Part shown: positions 17,351 through 27,448 of the stretch, piece by piece
Position numbering within the stretch: the first letter of the stretch is position 1
Layout of the letters: each line of letters begins with the position of its first letter
Assembly (NCBI GenBank): GCA_000621985.1
Contig: JHWW01000005.1
Location: 124,001 to 188,000, forward strand
DNA length: 64,000 nt
Origin: Lachnospiraceae bacterium V9D3004
Lineage (GTDB): Bacteria; Bacillota; Clostridia; Lachnospirales; Lachnospiraceae
Reading direction: 5' to 3'
The notes under the pieces: model-generated
The model's database searches: none
What the model was told of the DNA's origin: nothing
What the model saw: the letters and a program-made list of their open reading frames with translations, nothing else
Translations under genes and position numbers: made by a program

Positions 17351-18070
17351 TTATTCAAAAAATAAATCTGTTGCGCCGAGTCCGTTCTCCACTTTAAGAG
17401 TCAGTAAAGGAAGAGTCTCATCTTTGGAACATGATCCGTGAGTGTGAATCGTTCCGAGCCCGTTCTTTGTTTTAACTGACACTCGCAATTCCTTCGGAAT
17501 GTACACTTTCAGGCTTCCCAGTCCATTGTCAATCTCAATAAGCGCGCCTGACGGATCTATGGTTGTACCGTTCAGATATACCATATAATTACCCATGGCA
17601 TTGTCGATACGGCCTTTTTTCAGATTTTTTACATACACATAATCTGTCTTTTCGCCGAAATTATTATCAACTTTAAATGTTCCTTCGGCTTCGGAATATT
17701 CAACCCGAGATGCCGAACCAAAATGCTTATCGGATTTTTCTCCTGATCTTGAGCAACATATTCTTGAAAACGGTCTTCCGAATATTAATGTAAGACCTAT
17801 TCCGATAAGGATCGATACGATAATTATTATTACAGGATTAACATGATCGATCCCAAGTTCACTGCTGAACAGACAGGCGATCAGGCCAAGAGGAAATGTG
17901 ATCCCTATAAACACAAGTTTCCTTAATGCACATCCAATGATAAATACCAGTACTGCCGAGATTGCTATTTTGATCATCGAAATATCCGGCAATATCATCA
18001 TCTTATCCAACAACAATGCTACCGCAAAAAGAATAATAACCAATCCTGCCACAACTTTTTTCCACTTCAT
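17351..18070 (-). CDS. LiaF-like membrane protein
   Basis: The 239-residue protein has four N-terminal membrane helices (about 5-95) and a C-terminal beta-rich domain with repeated 'NNFGEKTDYVYV', 'DNGLGSLKVYIP', 'KNGLGTIHTHG' and 'ENGLGATDLFF' units. This matches the LiaF / cell-wall-active antibiotic response C-terminal domain. Such proteins are usually paired with a LytTR regulator and damp its activity. Here the ATG overlaps the stop of the LytTR gene by four bases (ATGA), so the two are translationally coupled. The likely role is envelope-stress or cell-density sensing at the membrane (family inference). Confidence 0.8.
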   Translation of the reverse strand: MKWKKVVAGLVIILFAVALLLDKMMILPDISMIKIAISAVLVFIIGCALRKLVFIGITFPLGLIACLFSSELGIDHVNPVIIIIVSILIGIGLTLIFGRPFSRICCSRSGEKSDKHFGSASRVEYSEAEGTFKVDNNFGEKTDYVYVKNLKKGRIDNAMGNYMVYLNGTTIDPSGALIEIDNGLGSLKVYIPKELRVSVKTKNGLGTIHTHGSCSKDETLPLLTLKVENGLGATDLFFE

Positions 18071-18528
18071 CTTTTCAACCTCTTTTCATTCATTATTTCA
18101 ATAAGTGCTTTAATGTAATTCCTGGACGCAAACGCATGTTTATTGGAATTACCGAAAGAAATCTCACTTGCTCCCGTGATATTTTTCTTGATGGAGGATA
18201 TCATTAATGTGTTAACGATCGTTGATTTTGATACCCTGATAAAATCTCTGGGAAGGATATCTTCCAATTCGTATAATTTTTGTCTTGTTCTGTAAATGTC
18301 CTTCGATGTATGGATCAGTATGTAATTACCTTCAGATTCCATAAATATTATTGTCTTCAATTCCAGGAAATATTCCACATCATCCTGAAATGCCGAGATT
18401 CTTAAACTGTTGGAGTTCCGGCCGGAAAGGCTTCTCTGAAGCTCTATGATCTCATCAGTTATCTCTCTGCAATGGATCGTTATGAAGTCATTCTCCAAGG
18501 AATCATCTACATCAATATTAATCTTCAT
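18067..18528 (-). CDS. LytTR-family DNA-binding regulator
   Basis: The start at 18528 (MKINIDVDD) follows AAGGAGGGAGTCCATGGT; an upstream extension to 18612 is less likely. The 153-residue protein has a short N-terminal region and a LytTR domain (about 55-150), with FLELKTIIFMESEGNYILIH, LYELEDILPRDFIRVSKSTIVN and SFGNSNKHAFASRNYIKAL. There is no receiver domain, so it belongs to the stand-alone type that is controlled by a membrane partner, here the overlapping LiaF-like protein. The targets are unknown; autoregulation is common for this type. Confidence 0.88.
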   Translation of the reverse strand: MKINIDVDDSLENDFITIHCREITDEIIELQRSLSGRNSNSLRISAFQDDVEYFLELKTIIFMESEGNYILIHTSKDIYRTRQKLYELEDILPRDFIRVSKSTIVNTLMISSIKKNITGASEISFGNSNKHAFASRNYIKALIEIMNEKRLKR

Positions 18529-18777
18529 ACCATGGACTCCCTCCTTGTGATTATAGTTAAGCATATTCCGCGTAAAATGACAATAGGGTTGGGATAAGAG
18601 GTAATAATTCAAGGATGAAAGGTTAAAAATGAGCGTTTACATCATTAATCCGTTACTAAAATCTTTATATAATATGCTATACTTTCCTTAATATTGCCAA
18701 GATGACGATAATCATCAAAGCGATGTTACATAATCATGATGTATCTTAGTGAATATAATCCAAGGGGGGACTGTCAT

Positions 18778-21700
18778 ATGTTAAAGAAAAGATTACATCG
18801 TATCGTTGCATGGAGCACGATATGCGGATTATTGCTTGGTTCGGTAACTCCGGTTTCCGTAGCCGACAGTACGGCCGCTACTATGAAACTTACTGTCACC
18901 AAAAGAATCACACTTAATGAAGGTCAAAAGAAAAAGCTTAAAGTAACCGTAAAGCCCAAAAAATTACAGTCAAAACTCAAATTTACTTCTTCTAACAAAA
19001 ATATTGTAAAAGTCAACAAGAAGGGCGTTATCACCGGAGTAAAAGAAGGCTCCGCTAAAATAACCGTAAAAGTAAAGAAAACCAAGTTAAAGAAAACCTG
19101 TAAAGTTATCGTTAATTCTGTTACGGCTTCACAGGCAACACAGATCCCTGCAGGGATTCCTGCTCCTGATACTTCCGCAGGAATCCCGTCAGGAAGTGTG
19201 ACTCCTACAGCCACACCGACACAAGCCCAGGAAAAACCGGCAGATAAAACTACAGCAAAACCTGAAGTAACGGAGCCCGCAGACAAGCCTACGGCTACTC
19301 CGACAGATCCTGCAGAAAAGCCGGTTGTTACAGCCACGCCTGTTACAAAGCCAACGGATAAGCCGGATGCTACAGCCACGCCTACAGCAAAACCTACGAA
19401 TAAACCTACTGCAACTCCTACAACTAAGCCGACCGGTATACCTACTGCCACACCTACAAGCAAACCAACTGCAACTCCTACGGCAACACCTACGTCTACT
19501 CCTGTTCTGATCGTGGTCTCTAACGCAAATATAAGGAACAGTTCTTTCTGTGAAGGCGAAAACGGAGGAAGCGGTTCATATAATTCCGATTCAAACAGCG
19601 TCGAATGTAATCTCGGTGTATTTGAAGGAATCGTTCTTAATGTTCCTGCTGGCGGACAATTTGCGAATAATATTATCGAACTTTCTTATACTGCTACCGG
19701 CGAACTGAATACTTATCTGTATGATGATTCGTATAATGGCACCAGAGGACAGGACGACGGTTCGATCGAAGTTGAAAAGCTTGAAGCATCTGCTTCTGAT
19801 AAGACAGTAAGATTCACACTTGGAAATGGTAAGAAGGTAAAAGCCGTCAAACTGTTCAACTTCACCGGACCTGTGACACTTAAGATCAAGTCATTGAAAT
19901 CACTTGGATATAAGGGCAGCCTGCCGACTACCACACCAAACCCGACAGCCACTCCTACGGCAAAACCGTCTGCAACAAATACGGCAGGGCCGTCAGGTGC
20001 TCCGGCTCCGTCAGGTGATCCGGAATTCCTTCCGGTAAAACAGTTCCTTGAAGATGAAACATTCTTAATTCCTGACGAGAATTTTAACAAAAAAGTATCT
20101 GCCAACAGAGGCACTATGACCAAGATAGAATATCCTTCAACTGTCATAAAAGCCGGCGAGATTATGATGCGCCATGCTAATGTATGCCTGCCGAAGGATT
20201 ACGATTCCAACAAAAAATATCCGGTAATATATATGATGCATGGTATATTCTGCAACGAAGATACATTGGCCGGTGATAATGATCCGAAAGATGTATTGTG
20301 GAATGCTATAGCGGCAGGCGTTGCAGAAGAGGCCATACTTGTATTCCCGAATGGTTGCGCAAATGAATATAATGGTCAGGGGCCTTATGAAGGCTTCAGC
20401 GTCGAACACTACCGTGGATATGATAATTTCCTTAATGATTTTGAGCAATGTCTTAAGCCTTACATAGACTCGCATTATTCGACGCTTACCGACAGGAATA
20501 ATACTGCGATATGCGGATTCTCAATGGGCGGACGTGTAACTCTTCACCTCGGTTTCAAGCTTCAGAAATACTTCCGCTATGTAGGTGCATTCTGTCCCGC
20601 TCCCGGAATATTTGACTTCTCCGATAACGGAGTAACCGATACGGGCTTATTTACAAAAGACGAATTCAAGCTTGAGGATCAGTACAAAGACGACACTCTT
20701 GTAATGATAATCAAGGGCGCAAATGACGGAATAGTCAAACAGTTCCCGCAGGATTACCATGATGCTCTTGTCGATAACAATGTTCCTCACATATACCGTA
20801 TTACAAATGGTGGACCTACAGAAGAAGCAAGCGGTGAGCATAACGGTGATGTATATAATTTCGGCTTCTATAACTTTATAAAACGTATATTCAAAACTAC
20901 TTCAAGCAAGCCGGCACCGACGCAGGAGCCTTCACCGGAGCTTAAGACCACAGCGGATATTAGTGATTCATCATTCTGTGAAGGTGAAAACGGCGGAAGC
21001 GGATCGTATGATCAGACCTCAGGATGCCTTGAAAGCACTCTCGGAACATTTAACGGTATCGTATTGAATGTACCGTCAGCCGGACAATTTGCAGATAATA
21101 TCGTTGAACTGACATATACTTCAACCGGCGAACTCAATTCATATCTGTATGATGATTCATACACCGGTGTCAGGGGACAGGATGACGGTTCGATCGAAAC
21201 AGACAAACTCTCTGCGGCATCAGGTGAAGCAAAAGCAAGATTCACTCTCGGAAGCGGCAGAACGGTCAAAGCCATCAAGTTGTTCAACTTCAGTGGCAGC
21301 ATGACTCTTAAGATCAAAGCGATGAAGGTATACTCTCCCGCAGTCATTCCCGATGACTCAATGGATGATTACACCAAAGAAGTTCTTACTATCACAATGA
21401 ATGATACAAGAAAACATACCGTTAACGGAAATACTTGTACCGTAGATATGCAGTTTTATACAGGAAGCGCCGACAGCAGTTATTTCAAAGGGGACATGTT
21501 AAAGGAAGGCTCTACCGTTATCAAGCGTTATAAAGAAGGTTATAATGACGGAAAGACAATATCCACAGGAAGATATATCCTGAAGGGAAAAGACTCTAAG
21601 AATAATGATTGTAATATATTCATTGAAAATAACAGCCTCGTATATACGGATGACAGCCACATTATAACAAAGCCTACGATCATTACCGACAGCCTCGACC

Positions 21701-22257
21701 TTGCATGGCTTCAGACCGCAGATGTCAAAGGACGCGTTGAAGATAAGGGTAACGGAGAAAAGATCCTGCACATAATGTGGAATGAATCCAATACCTCAAA
21801 GATTCCATATCCGGCTGTAAAAAGACCGGATATGACACTGAATTATGATAAAGAAATATTCACATTTAATATCGGAGTCGGTGCTTCCGACGGTGTTACC
21901 GGTGATGATCACGCATCCGCTTCCATGATCTATTTCAGCTGTGAAGCAAATACTAATGAATTCAAGGGAACAGGTGTAGATAATTATAATTTCGCAGATA
22001 CAAGAATGCAATTTAAGGGGCAGGTACAATCGCTGTCTGCACGTTATATACTGTCAGGAAAAGACAATGAAGGAAAAGAATGCCGAGTATATGTGGAAAA
22101 TAATGGAATAGACGATAACGGAATGGTTACCGAACCAACAATTATTACAGATAATCCTAAGTGGGCATGGGTAGAAACCGCGCCGCTTCACGGAACCGTA
22201 GGCTGGGAGCCCGGCCTTACGATCCATATGTGTACAACCTCAGATTATGTACAGTAA
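18778..22257 (+). CDS. giant secreted CE1 esterase with duplicated binding modules and two DUF3237 domains
   Basis: The ATG at 18778 follows AAGGGGGGA. The 1159-residue product has a signal peptide (about 1-30), BIG_2-like domain (about 36-115), a long Thr/Pro/Lys linker (about 120-245), module A (about 248-372, 'SSFCEGENGGSGSYN'), a second linker, a CE1 esterase (about 425-705, nucleophile Ser582 in GFSMG), module A again (about 722-850), and two C-terminal DUF3237-like domains (about 862-1000 and 1010-1145, each with 'SARYIL.GKD..G..CR/N.{1,2}IENN'). Module A has a beta-rich, carbohydrate-binding look. The enzyme probably removes feruloyl or acetyl esters from xylan at the cell surface. DUF3237 joined to an esterase is unusual. 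Confidence 0.88.
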   Translation: MLKKRLHRIVAWSTICGLLLGSVTPVSVADSTAATMKLTVTKRITLNEGQKKKLKVTVKPKKLQSKLKFTSSNKNIVKVNKKGVITGVKEGSAKITVKVKKTKLKKTCKVIVNSVTASQATQIPAGIPAPDTSAGIPSGSVTPTATPTQAQEKPADKTTAKPEVTEPADKPTATPTDPAEKPVVTATPVTKPTDKPDATATPTAKPTNKPTATPTTKPTGIPTATPTSKPTATPTATPTSTPVLIVVSNANIRNSSFCEGENGGSGSYNSDSNSVECNLGVFEGIVLNVPAGGQFANNIIELSYTATGELNTYLYDDSYNGTRGQDDGSIEVEKLEASASDKTVRFTLGNGKKVKAVKLFNFTGPVTLKIKSLKSLGYKGSLPTTTPNPTATPTAKPSATNTAGPSGAPAPSGDPEFLPVKQFLEDETFLIPDENFNKKVSANRGTMTKIEYPSTVIKAGEIMMRHANVCLPKDYDSNKKYPVIYMMHGIFCNEDTLAGDNDPKDVLWNAIAAGVAEEAILVFPNGCANEYNGQGPYEGFSVEHYRGYDNFLNDFEQCLKPYIDSHYSTLTDRNNTAICGFSMGGRVTLHLGFKLQKYFRYVGAFCPAPGIFDFSDNGVTDTGLFTKDEFKLEDQYKDDTLVMIIKGANDGIVKQFPQDYHDALVDNNVPHIYRITNGGPTEEASGEHNGDVYNFGFYNFIKRIFKTTSSKPAPTQEPSPELKTTADISDSSFCEGENGGSGSYDQTSGCLESTLGTFNGIVLNVPSAGQFADNIVELTYTSTGELNSYLYDDSYTGVRGQDDGSIETDKLSAASGEAKARFTLGSGRTVKAIKLFNFSGSMTLKIKAMKVYSPAVIPDDSMDDYTKEVLTITMNDTRKHTVNGNTCTVDMQFYTGSADSSYFKGDMLKEGSTVIKRYKEGYNDGKTISTGRYILKGKDSKNNDCNIFIENNSLVYTDDSHIITKPTIITDSLDLAWLQTADVKGRVEDKGNGEKILHIMWNESNTSKIPYPAVKRPDMTLNYDKEIFTFNIGVGASDGVTGDDHASASMIYFSCEANTNEFKGTGVDNYNFADTRMQFKGQVQSLSARYILSGKDNEGKECRVYVENNGIDDNGMVTEPTIITDNPKWAWVETAPLHGTVGWEPGLTIHMCTTSDYVQ

Positions 22258-22266
22258 AGATAATTG

Positions 22267-22920
22267 TCACATATTCTTTAAGTAAAAAACTGCGAGCTGT
22301 GTCCTGTCACGCAGCTCCAGTTTTTCTAATATTCCGCTGAGATAATTCCTGACCGTTCCTTCGGACAAAAATAACGTCTCGGCGATCTCTTTGTTATTAA
22401 GTCCGTCAGCAACAAGACGGATTATTGCCATTTCTTTTTCATTGATATCTTTTTCGGAAAACACATCTCCGTTTTCTTCTTTTTTCTCCTGCATCAACGC
22501 AGGGATCTTACCCATTACTTCACCGCCGAATACTGTCTGTCCGCATGATACTGCCTTGACGGCAGGCTCGATCCCTTCAAAATCCTGTTTTAAGATATAT
22601 CCTTTGACTCCGAGCTTTAATGCCTTAACAATATATTCGTCATCATTAAATGTAGTGAGTAAGAGAATCACTGCTTCAGGATATTTTCCAAGTATAGTCT
22701 CTGCCGCCTCAAGTCCCGTGACATTCTTCATTCTGATATCCATTACAAGCACATCCGGCTTATGGGTTTCATACAGATGCAAAGCTTCACTTCCATCATT
22801 TCCGGTAGCAGCTATAGTTATACTGCCTGAAGCTTCAAGTATTGTCTTAAGAGACAATGCCACAAGTTTATCATCATCTATTATCACTACTTTTATTGAT
22901 GTCGGATCACCGTTTTCCAT
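22267..22920 (-). CDS. NarL/FixJ-type response regulator
   Basis: The ATG at 22920 follows GAGG by eight bases; a TTG six bases upstream is too close to the site. The 217-residue protein has a receiver domain (about 8-125) with the acidic pair in VVIIDDDKL, the phospho-acceptor in VLVMDIRM and the conserved Thr/Lys (LLLTTF, YILKQD), and a LuxR-type helix-turn-helix (about 150-215, EKEMAIIRLVADGLNNKEIA). No cognate kinase gene is next to it, so it is an orphan here. It is convergent with the esterase gene, nine bases apart, and directly downstream of the large surface-protein gene on the same strand. Confidence 0.92.
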   Translation of the reverse strand: MENGDPTSIKVVIIDDDKLVALSLKTILEASGSITIAATGNDGSEALHLYETHKPDVLVMDIRMKNVTGLEAAETILGKYPEAVILLLTTFNDDEYIVKALKLGVKGYILKQDFEGIEPAVKAVSCGQTVFGGEVMGKIPALMQEKKEENGDVFSEKDINEKEMAIIRLVADGLNNKEIAETLFLSEGTVRNYLSGILEKLELRDRTQLAVFYLKNM

Positions 22921-22930
22921 TATCAATTCC

Positions 22931-25900
22931 TCATTTTTTCTTACTGTTCTTTTTCTTTTTTAGTGCGTATGTCAGTTTAACGCTCTTATATTTTTTCTTT
23001 GAAACTTTTATAATGATCTTAGATTTTTTCGTAAGCTTTTTCTTTAATTTTAAAGTGTATGTTTTTCCTTTAACGGTTACTTTTTTGTATTTGAGCGAAT
23101 CAGCTTTTATACTTACCGAAGCTCCTTTAACAGACAGCTTTACAGTAAGTTTCTTCATATTGTTGCTGGTTTTTACAGAGATCACTTTAATAGTCTTCTT
23201 AGATGAGGACGTGCTGTTCCCGGTATTTGAACTGCCTGAATTCCCGGTATTGTTCGTATTTCCGGAATTCTGATTACCCGAATTCTGACTGCTTCCCGAA
23301 TTCTGAGAACTGTTCTGATTCTTATTATTTCCTGAATTCTGTGAAGCGTTCTGATTCTTATTGCCTGAATTCTGTGATCCGTTCTGATTTCCGGAATTCG
23401 AAGGCACGGTTGTTGCTTTAGGAGCCGGTGTCGATGTTGCGGCAGGAACCGGTGAAGCCGACTTCTTTGCTATAGTCTCGGTCTTTGTATATCCGCAGGT
23501 CTGGCATGTATAAGACATAATGCCATCTTCCTTGTACGAAGCTTCTTTCGTCACCTTACCGGAATCAAACACGTGGTCTGCTTCTTTGTCCCTGCTTCCA
23601 CAGTCACATTCCTTCCAATGCTTCTTATCGTCACTTGACCACTTGGTTGAGTATATATGTCCCCTTGGTGGTATTTCTTTAACATCCTTATGCAACGGAT
23701 TCAATAAACATGTTGCCGTCTTTTCACCTGGCTCTGTACATGTCTCTTTTTTAGTGACTACGTAAGTACCGTATTTGTGGCCGTGTGGAGTTATTGATCT
23801 CGTTATTACATGAGACGGATCATTCTTGCATATCGAAGTCTCGACTCCTTCGGTAACACAACCTTCAGACGTTGTCACCTTCCACTCTCCGTATTCATGA
23901 TCTATTACGGGAAGTGATATTACTAATTCAACGCTATCTATATCATGAGTATATTCCTTGCAGATTCCGCATTCCTTCCATATCAGATCCGGATCACTTG
24001 CAAATATATACCCATCCGCTGCTTTAAGCTTTACCGTCGCGGTATACTCCGTTCCGCATGTGAACGGTTCTGTTGTGTTGTATACAATATCACCGTCTTT
24101 TTCAACGCCGTAAGGAGTTTCGATAGTATATGATGTATCCGGCATCTCGCCGTATTCCGGCATCTTGATCCCGGATAATCTTATATTATCCACCACATTA
24201 TCATCAGTTTTACACATCACATTTGAAGTGGCAAGAAACAGCAGGTCTCTTCCCGAAACACTTGATGACGTTATATTTCCACCGGATACGCTTATGTCTT
24301 CTTTAGCAATATATGTATAGATACTATCACCGAGAATTACGCCTATCTCAAGCTTATATTCCGTATCCTGTTTGAGCTTTGTGTCAAGAAGTTCCGTAGC
24401 ATCCGAATTATCAAGCTTACGCCACTTATCAGATTCTTTGTCACGGGTTACCGTTAATACGTATTTCATATTATCCGATGAATCCTTTTCTCCGATAGCA
24501 ACATACAGATTATCATAAAGCGACACATTTTTTTCGCCCTCTTCGGCTTTCTCACTTGCGATCGCATCAACCTTATCAAGTACATCCTTATAAGTCATTC
24601 CATACAGTAAGTCCGGCACAATGAATTCAAGTGTGATATCCTTGGCAGGTTTGTAATACAGTGACGCTGTACATTCTGTCTTGTCATTACTCAGGCCACT
24701 TATTACTGCCCAACCGTAATTGTAGGAGAATTCATGGGAATTAGTCTTTGTTCCCACAGCCAGCGTATCTTTCACATAGAATCCGTCCTTAGCCTTAATC
24801 TTCAGATCAAGCCTGTAAACCTCTCCGTCCTCTATTGTATCACCTGAATGTACTTCCGTATTCCCTCTGTACCATTTTACATCTTTAAGCTCTGCCATGG
24901 TGTTACCGATACCACGAATTGAAATATCAGACGGTATCTCATTTCCTATGATCATCGGTGAATCATTAATATACAGAGATGATACCGACTCATTTCCACT
25001 GTCAACAGCTTTCTGATAACCACATACCGTACATGTATATGTGATCTTCTCTCCGGTTAACTTTCCTTCATCAAATACATGGTCTTTTACATCATACTTC
25101 TCATGACACTCTGAGCATACCTTATAATGGGTAAGCGCCTCATCTCCGTCATTCTTCCATTTTTTATCTGTATTAAGCATATGATTACAGTCAAAATGCT
25201 GTTTAGAAGTAATTATGCTGATCTCTGAATTGTTCTCCGACAGAGTCTGTATAGTTCGATACTCATCGAATACTTTTACTTTCGTTTTCCAATAAAAACG
25301 GTATCCTTTCTTAGCTGCGATCGTAACCTCACCGTAGTAATCACCGTACAATACTTCTGCTGCTTCAGGTAAAGTTGAAGCATTGCGAGACCATACAGTA
25401 TCCACCGAATCAATTCCGTCCGTAGAACTTGTTAATGTCTTGCTGTCAAGCCATGTACCGTAATCAAGCGCACCGGATATGTCTACTTCTGTTATGATCT
25501 CTCTTTTTGGAAGCCTCGCAAATGTCTTATATGCTGTCAAAAACGCATGATCATCCCATATCCAGCAATTGACTTCTTCGCCGTCAAAATATGATCTGCA
25601 ATCTTCCGAAAAACGCTTGCAGCTTCCTGTACAGACAACAGTTATAAATACTTTATATGTATGTCCTTCTTCAAAAACACTGTCAGGATCCAGATATTTT
25701 CCCGTATCCGTATCATACCATGAAACGCCTTCATGATAATCTTCCATTCTCAATGTATATAGTTTGTACGCCTCAGTCCCCCAGGTAAAGACCTGGAAAT
25801 CCGGATGTTCACCGACTTTTGGCGCAGCAACGTCAAACAGAGTTACCGCTCCCTGATACTCCGTGTCCATGATCGCCGCACTGGGTACACTTCCTGCCGG

Positions 25901-25966
25901 GACAAGCGTTAATATCATTGCGAATATTATCGCTAATCCAAGAATTTTTTTAATCGTTTTTTTCAT
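22931..25966 (-). CDS. large secreted surface protein with Cys-rich repeats and lysine-rich C-terminal domain
   Basis: The ATG at 25966 follows AGGAGG. The 1011-residue protein starts with a signal peptide (about 1-28) and has beta-rich domains with several cysteine-rich units of the form 'C..C...Y' (for example CTVCGYQKA, CQTCGYTKTE, CSECHEKYD) and 'GCVTEGVETSICKNDPSH' or 'CTEPGEKTATCLLNPLH'. Such repeats are common in Firmicute surface proteins of unknown function. A low-complexity Asn/Ser/Gly/Gln linker (about 860-920) joins a very basic C-terminal Ig-like domain (about 925-1011). Adhesion or wall binding is plausible; no enzymatic motif is seen. The downstream response regulator starts 11 bases after its stop. 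Confidence 0.8.
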   Translation of the reverse strand: MKKTIKKILGLAIIFAMILTLVPAGSVPSAAIMDTEYQGAVTLFDVAAPKVGEHPDFQVFTWGTEAYKLYTLRMEDYHEGVSWYDTDTGKYLDPDSVFEEGHTYKVFITVVCTGSCKRFSEDCRSYFDGEEVNCWIWDDHAFLTAYKTFARLPKREIITEVDISGALDYGTWLDSKTLTSSTDGIDSVDTVWSRNASTLPEAAEVLYGDYYGEVTIAAKKGYRFYWKTKVKVFDEYRTIQTLSENNSEISIITSKQHFDCNHMLNTDKKWKNDGDEALTHYKVCSECHEKYDVKDHVFDEGKLTGEKITYTCTVCGYQKAVDSGNESVSSLYINDSPMIIGNEIPSDISIRGIGNTMAELKDVKWYRGNTEVHSGDTIEDGEVYRLDLKIKAKDGFYVKDTLAVGTKTNSHEFSYNYGWAVISGLSNDKTECTASLYYKPAKDITLEFIVPDLLYGMTYKDVLDKVDAIASEKAEEGEKNVSLYDNLYVAIGEKDSSDNMKYVLTVTRDKESDKWRKLDNSDATELLDTKLKQDTEYKLEIGVILGDSIYTYIAKEDISVSGGNITSSSVSGRDLLFLATSNVMCKTDDNVVDNIRLSGIKMPEYGEMPDTSYTIETPYGVEKDGDIVYNTTEPFTCGTEYTATVKLKAADGYIFASDPDLIWKECGICKEYTHDIDSVELVISLPVIDHEYGEWKVTTSEGCVTEGVETSICKNDPSHVITRSITPHGHKYGTYVVTKKETCTEPGEKTATCLLNPLHKDVKEIPPRGHIYSTKWSSDDKKHWKECDCGSRDKEADHVFDSGKVTKEASYKEDGIMSYTCQTCGYTKTETIAKKSASPVPAATSTPAPKATTVPSNSGNQNGSQNSGNKNQNASQNSGNNKNQNSSQNSGSSQNSGNQNSGNTNNTGNSGSSNTGNSTSSSKKTIKVISVKTSNNMKKLTVKLSVKGASVSIKADSLKYKKVTVKGKTYTLKLKKKLTKKSKIIIKVSKKKYKSVKLTYALKKKKNSKKK

Positions 25967-25983
25967 TTGATTCCTCCTAGATA

Positions 25984-27429
25984 CTATGCAACTACCTCTT
26001 TTTTTCTGCCTTTGATCATAAGTTCCACTGCATAAAAGACTGCAAGTCCTCCTGCAATAATATAAGAATATGTCCAGGGTATGTTAAATCCGATCTGTGC
26101 ATTAAGAATATAGCACGATGTAACATACATATAAAAACTTCCCGGAATTATCGCCATAAAAAACGGCATCTTATTCTGTTTCATATAGATTGCTATCATC
26201 GCAAAAGCGAATACGGCTATAACCTCATTAGCCCATGCAAAATACTGCCACAATATATTAAATCCCGAAGGGTTCGTCTTTGCCCACACCAGACATGCAG
26301 CCACAACAGCAAAGATCATTATTGCAAGCGTGAGAGCATTTTTCTTCTTCGTCTGATCAAAATGAAGTGCATCCCCCACCATCAGTCTAAGCGATCTGAG
26401 CGCCGTATCACCGGAAGTTATCGGAAGAACGATAACACCCGTAACAGCAATGATTCCGCCGACACCACCAAGCATGTCCTTGGCTATTAATCCTACCACA
26501 CTTGTAACTTTTGTGCCAAGTGTCTCTGCATCGGTGATCCCGTTCTGAAGAGCACCCATTCCTGCTGCCGCCCATATCATTGCAATGAAGCCTTCCATGA
26601 TCATCATATTGTAAAATGTCATGCGTCCTTCATGTTCATCCTTTATCGTACGTGACACAAGAGTAGCCTGAGTCGAGTGAAATCCCGAACATATGCCGCA
26701 GGCAACCGTCACGAAAAATATAGGGATAAAGTTGTCTTTAAACGGATAACCGGCATCTGCTGCATCCCACAATTCCACAAGCGGGTATCCTTTGACAAAT
26801 ATACCAATGAACACACCTACTGCCGAAAGAAGCAGGATCGCTCCGAATATTGGATATACTTTTCCAATGATCTTATCAATGGGAAATAGGGTCGCAACAA
26901 TATAATACAGGAATATTCCGCCGTATACAATCCATACAACCGGATTATCCACTGCCGAATCCTGATTCAATATCTGTGTCACGAAAAGATCTCCGGGCGT
27001 ATATATGAATACGGCACCCACAAGCAGCATAAGAAGACACACGAATACCAGATACAGTCCGTACAGATGCTTACCGAGAAATCTGCGTATAAGATCCGGC
27101 ATCTGTGCCCCCTTGTTACGTATCGAGATCATCCCCGACATATAATCATGAAATGCTCCACCGATAACACAACCTATCGGTATTGTGATGAACGCAATCG
27201 GTCCGAATAAAATACCCTGCAAAGGTCCCAGTATCGGCCCTGTTCCTGCGATATTCAGCAATTCTATAAGACAATTCTTTGTCTTGCTCATTGGGACAAA
27301 ATCCACGCCATCCTTAAGCGCTATGGCCGGAGTTTCATCATCTGTCGGTTTCATGATATTATCGGCAAGTTTTCCGTAAAGCATGCCTCCTATGATCAAT
27401 ACGACCAGACCAACCAAAAATGTAATCAT
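25984..27429 (-). CDS. cstA: CstA-family peptide/pyruvate transporter
   Basis: The ATG at 27429 follows GGAGGG by eight bases. The 481-residue protein has about 13 membrane helices and the CstA signatures AGTGPILGPLQGILFGP near the N-terminus, GGAFHDYMSGM, and CGICSGFHSTQATLVSRT. It matches the shorter Gram-positive CstA form rather than the ~700-residue enteric one. CstA proteins import peptides, and in some bacteria pyruvate, during carbon starvation; the substrate here is unproved. It lies between two secreted-protein genes on the same strand with short gaps. Confidence 0.88.
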   Translation of the reverse strand: MITFLVGLVVLIIGGMLYGKLADNIMKPTDDETPAIALKDGVDFVPMSKTKNCLIELLNIAGTGPILGPLQGILFGPIAFITIPIGCVIGGAFHDYMSGMISIRNKGAQMPDLIRRFLGKHLYGLYLVFVCLLMLLVGAVFIYTPGDLFVTQILNQDSAVDNPVVWIVYGGIFLYYIVATLFPIDKIIGKVYPIFGAILLLSAVGVFIGIFVKGYPLVELWDAADAGYPFKDNFIPIFFVTVACGICSGFHSTQATLVSRTIKDEHEGRMTFYNMMIMEGFIAMIWAAAGMGALQNGITDAETLGTKVTSVVGLIAKDMLGGVGGIIAVTGVIVLPITSGDTALRSLRLMVGDALHFDQTKKKNALTLAIMIFAVVAACLVWAKTNPSGFNILWQYFAWANEVIAVFAFAMIAIYMKQNKMPFFMAIIPGSFYMYVTSCYILNAQIGFNIPWTYSYIIAGGLAVFYAVELMIKGRKKEVVA

Positions 27430-27448
27430 AACTTCCACCCTCCGTGTT

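Noticed and set aside
18924-19463. 179-codon minus-strand frame rich in Val and Gly
   Set aside because: Antisense to the Thr/Pro linker of the esterase; lacks a ribosome site and reflects repetitive codons only.
19200-19510. Repeats resembling a CRISPR or tandem array
   Set aside because: They encode the Thr/Pro/Lys linker of the esterase in frame, with irregular unit length and no spacers.
23220-23400. Repeated GAATTCTG-type units as a tandem DNA repeat
   Set aside because: They are the codons of the Asn/Ser/Gly/Gln linker of the surface protein and are not a separate element.
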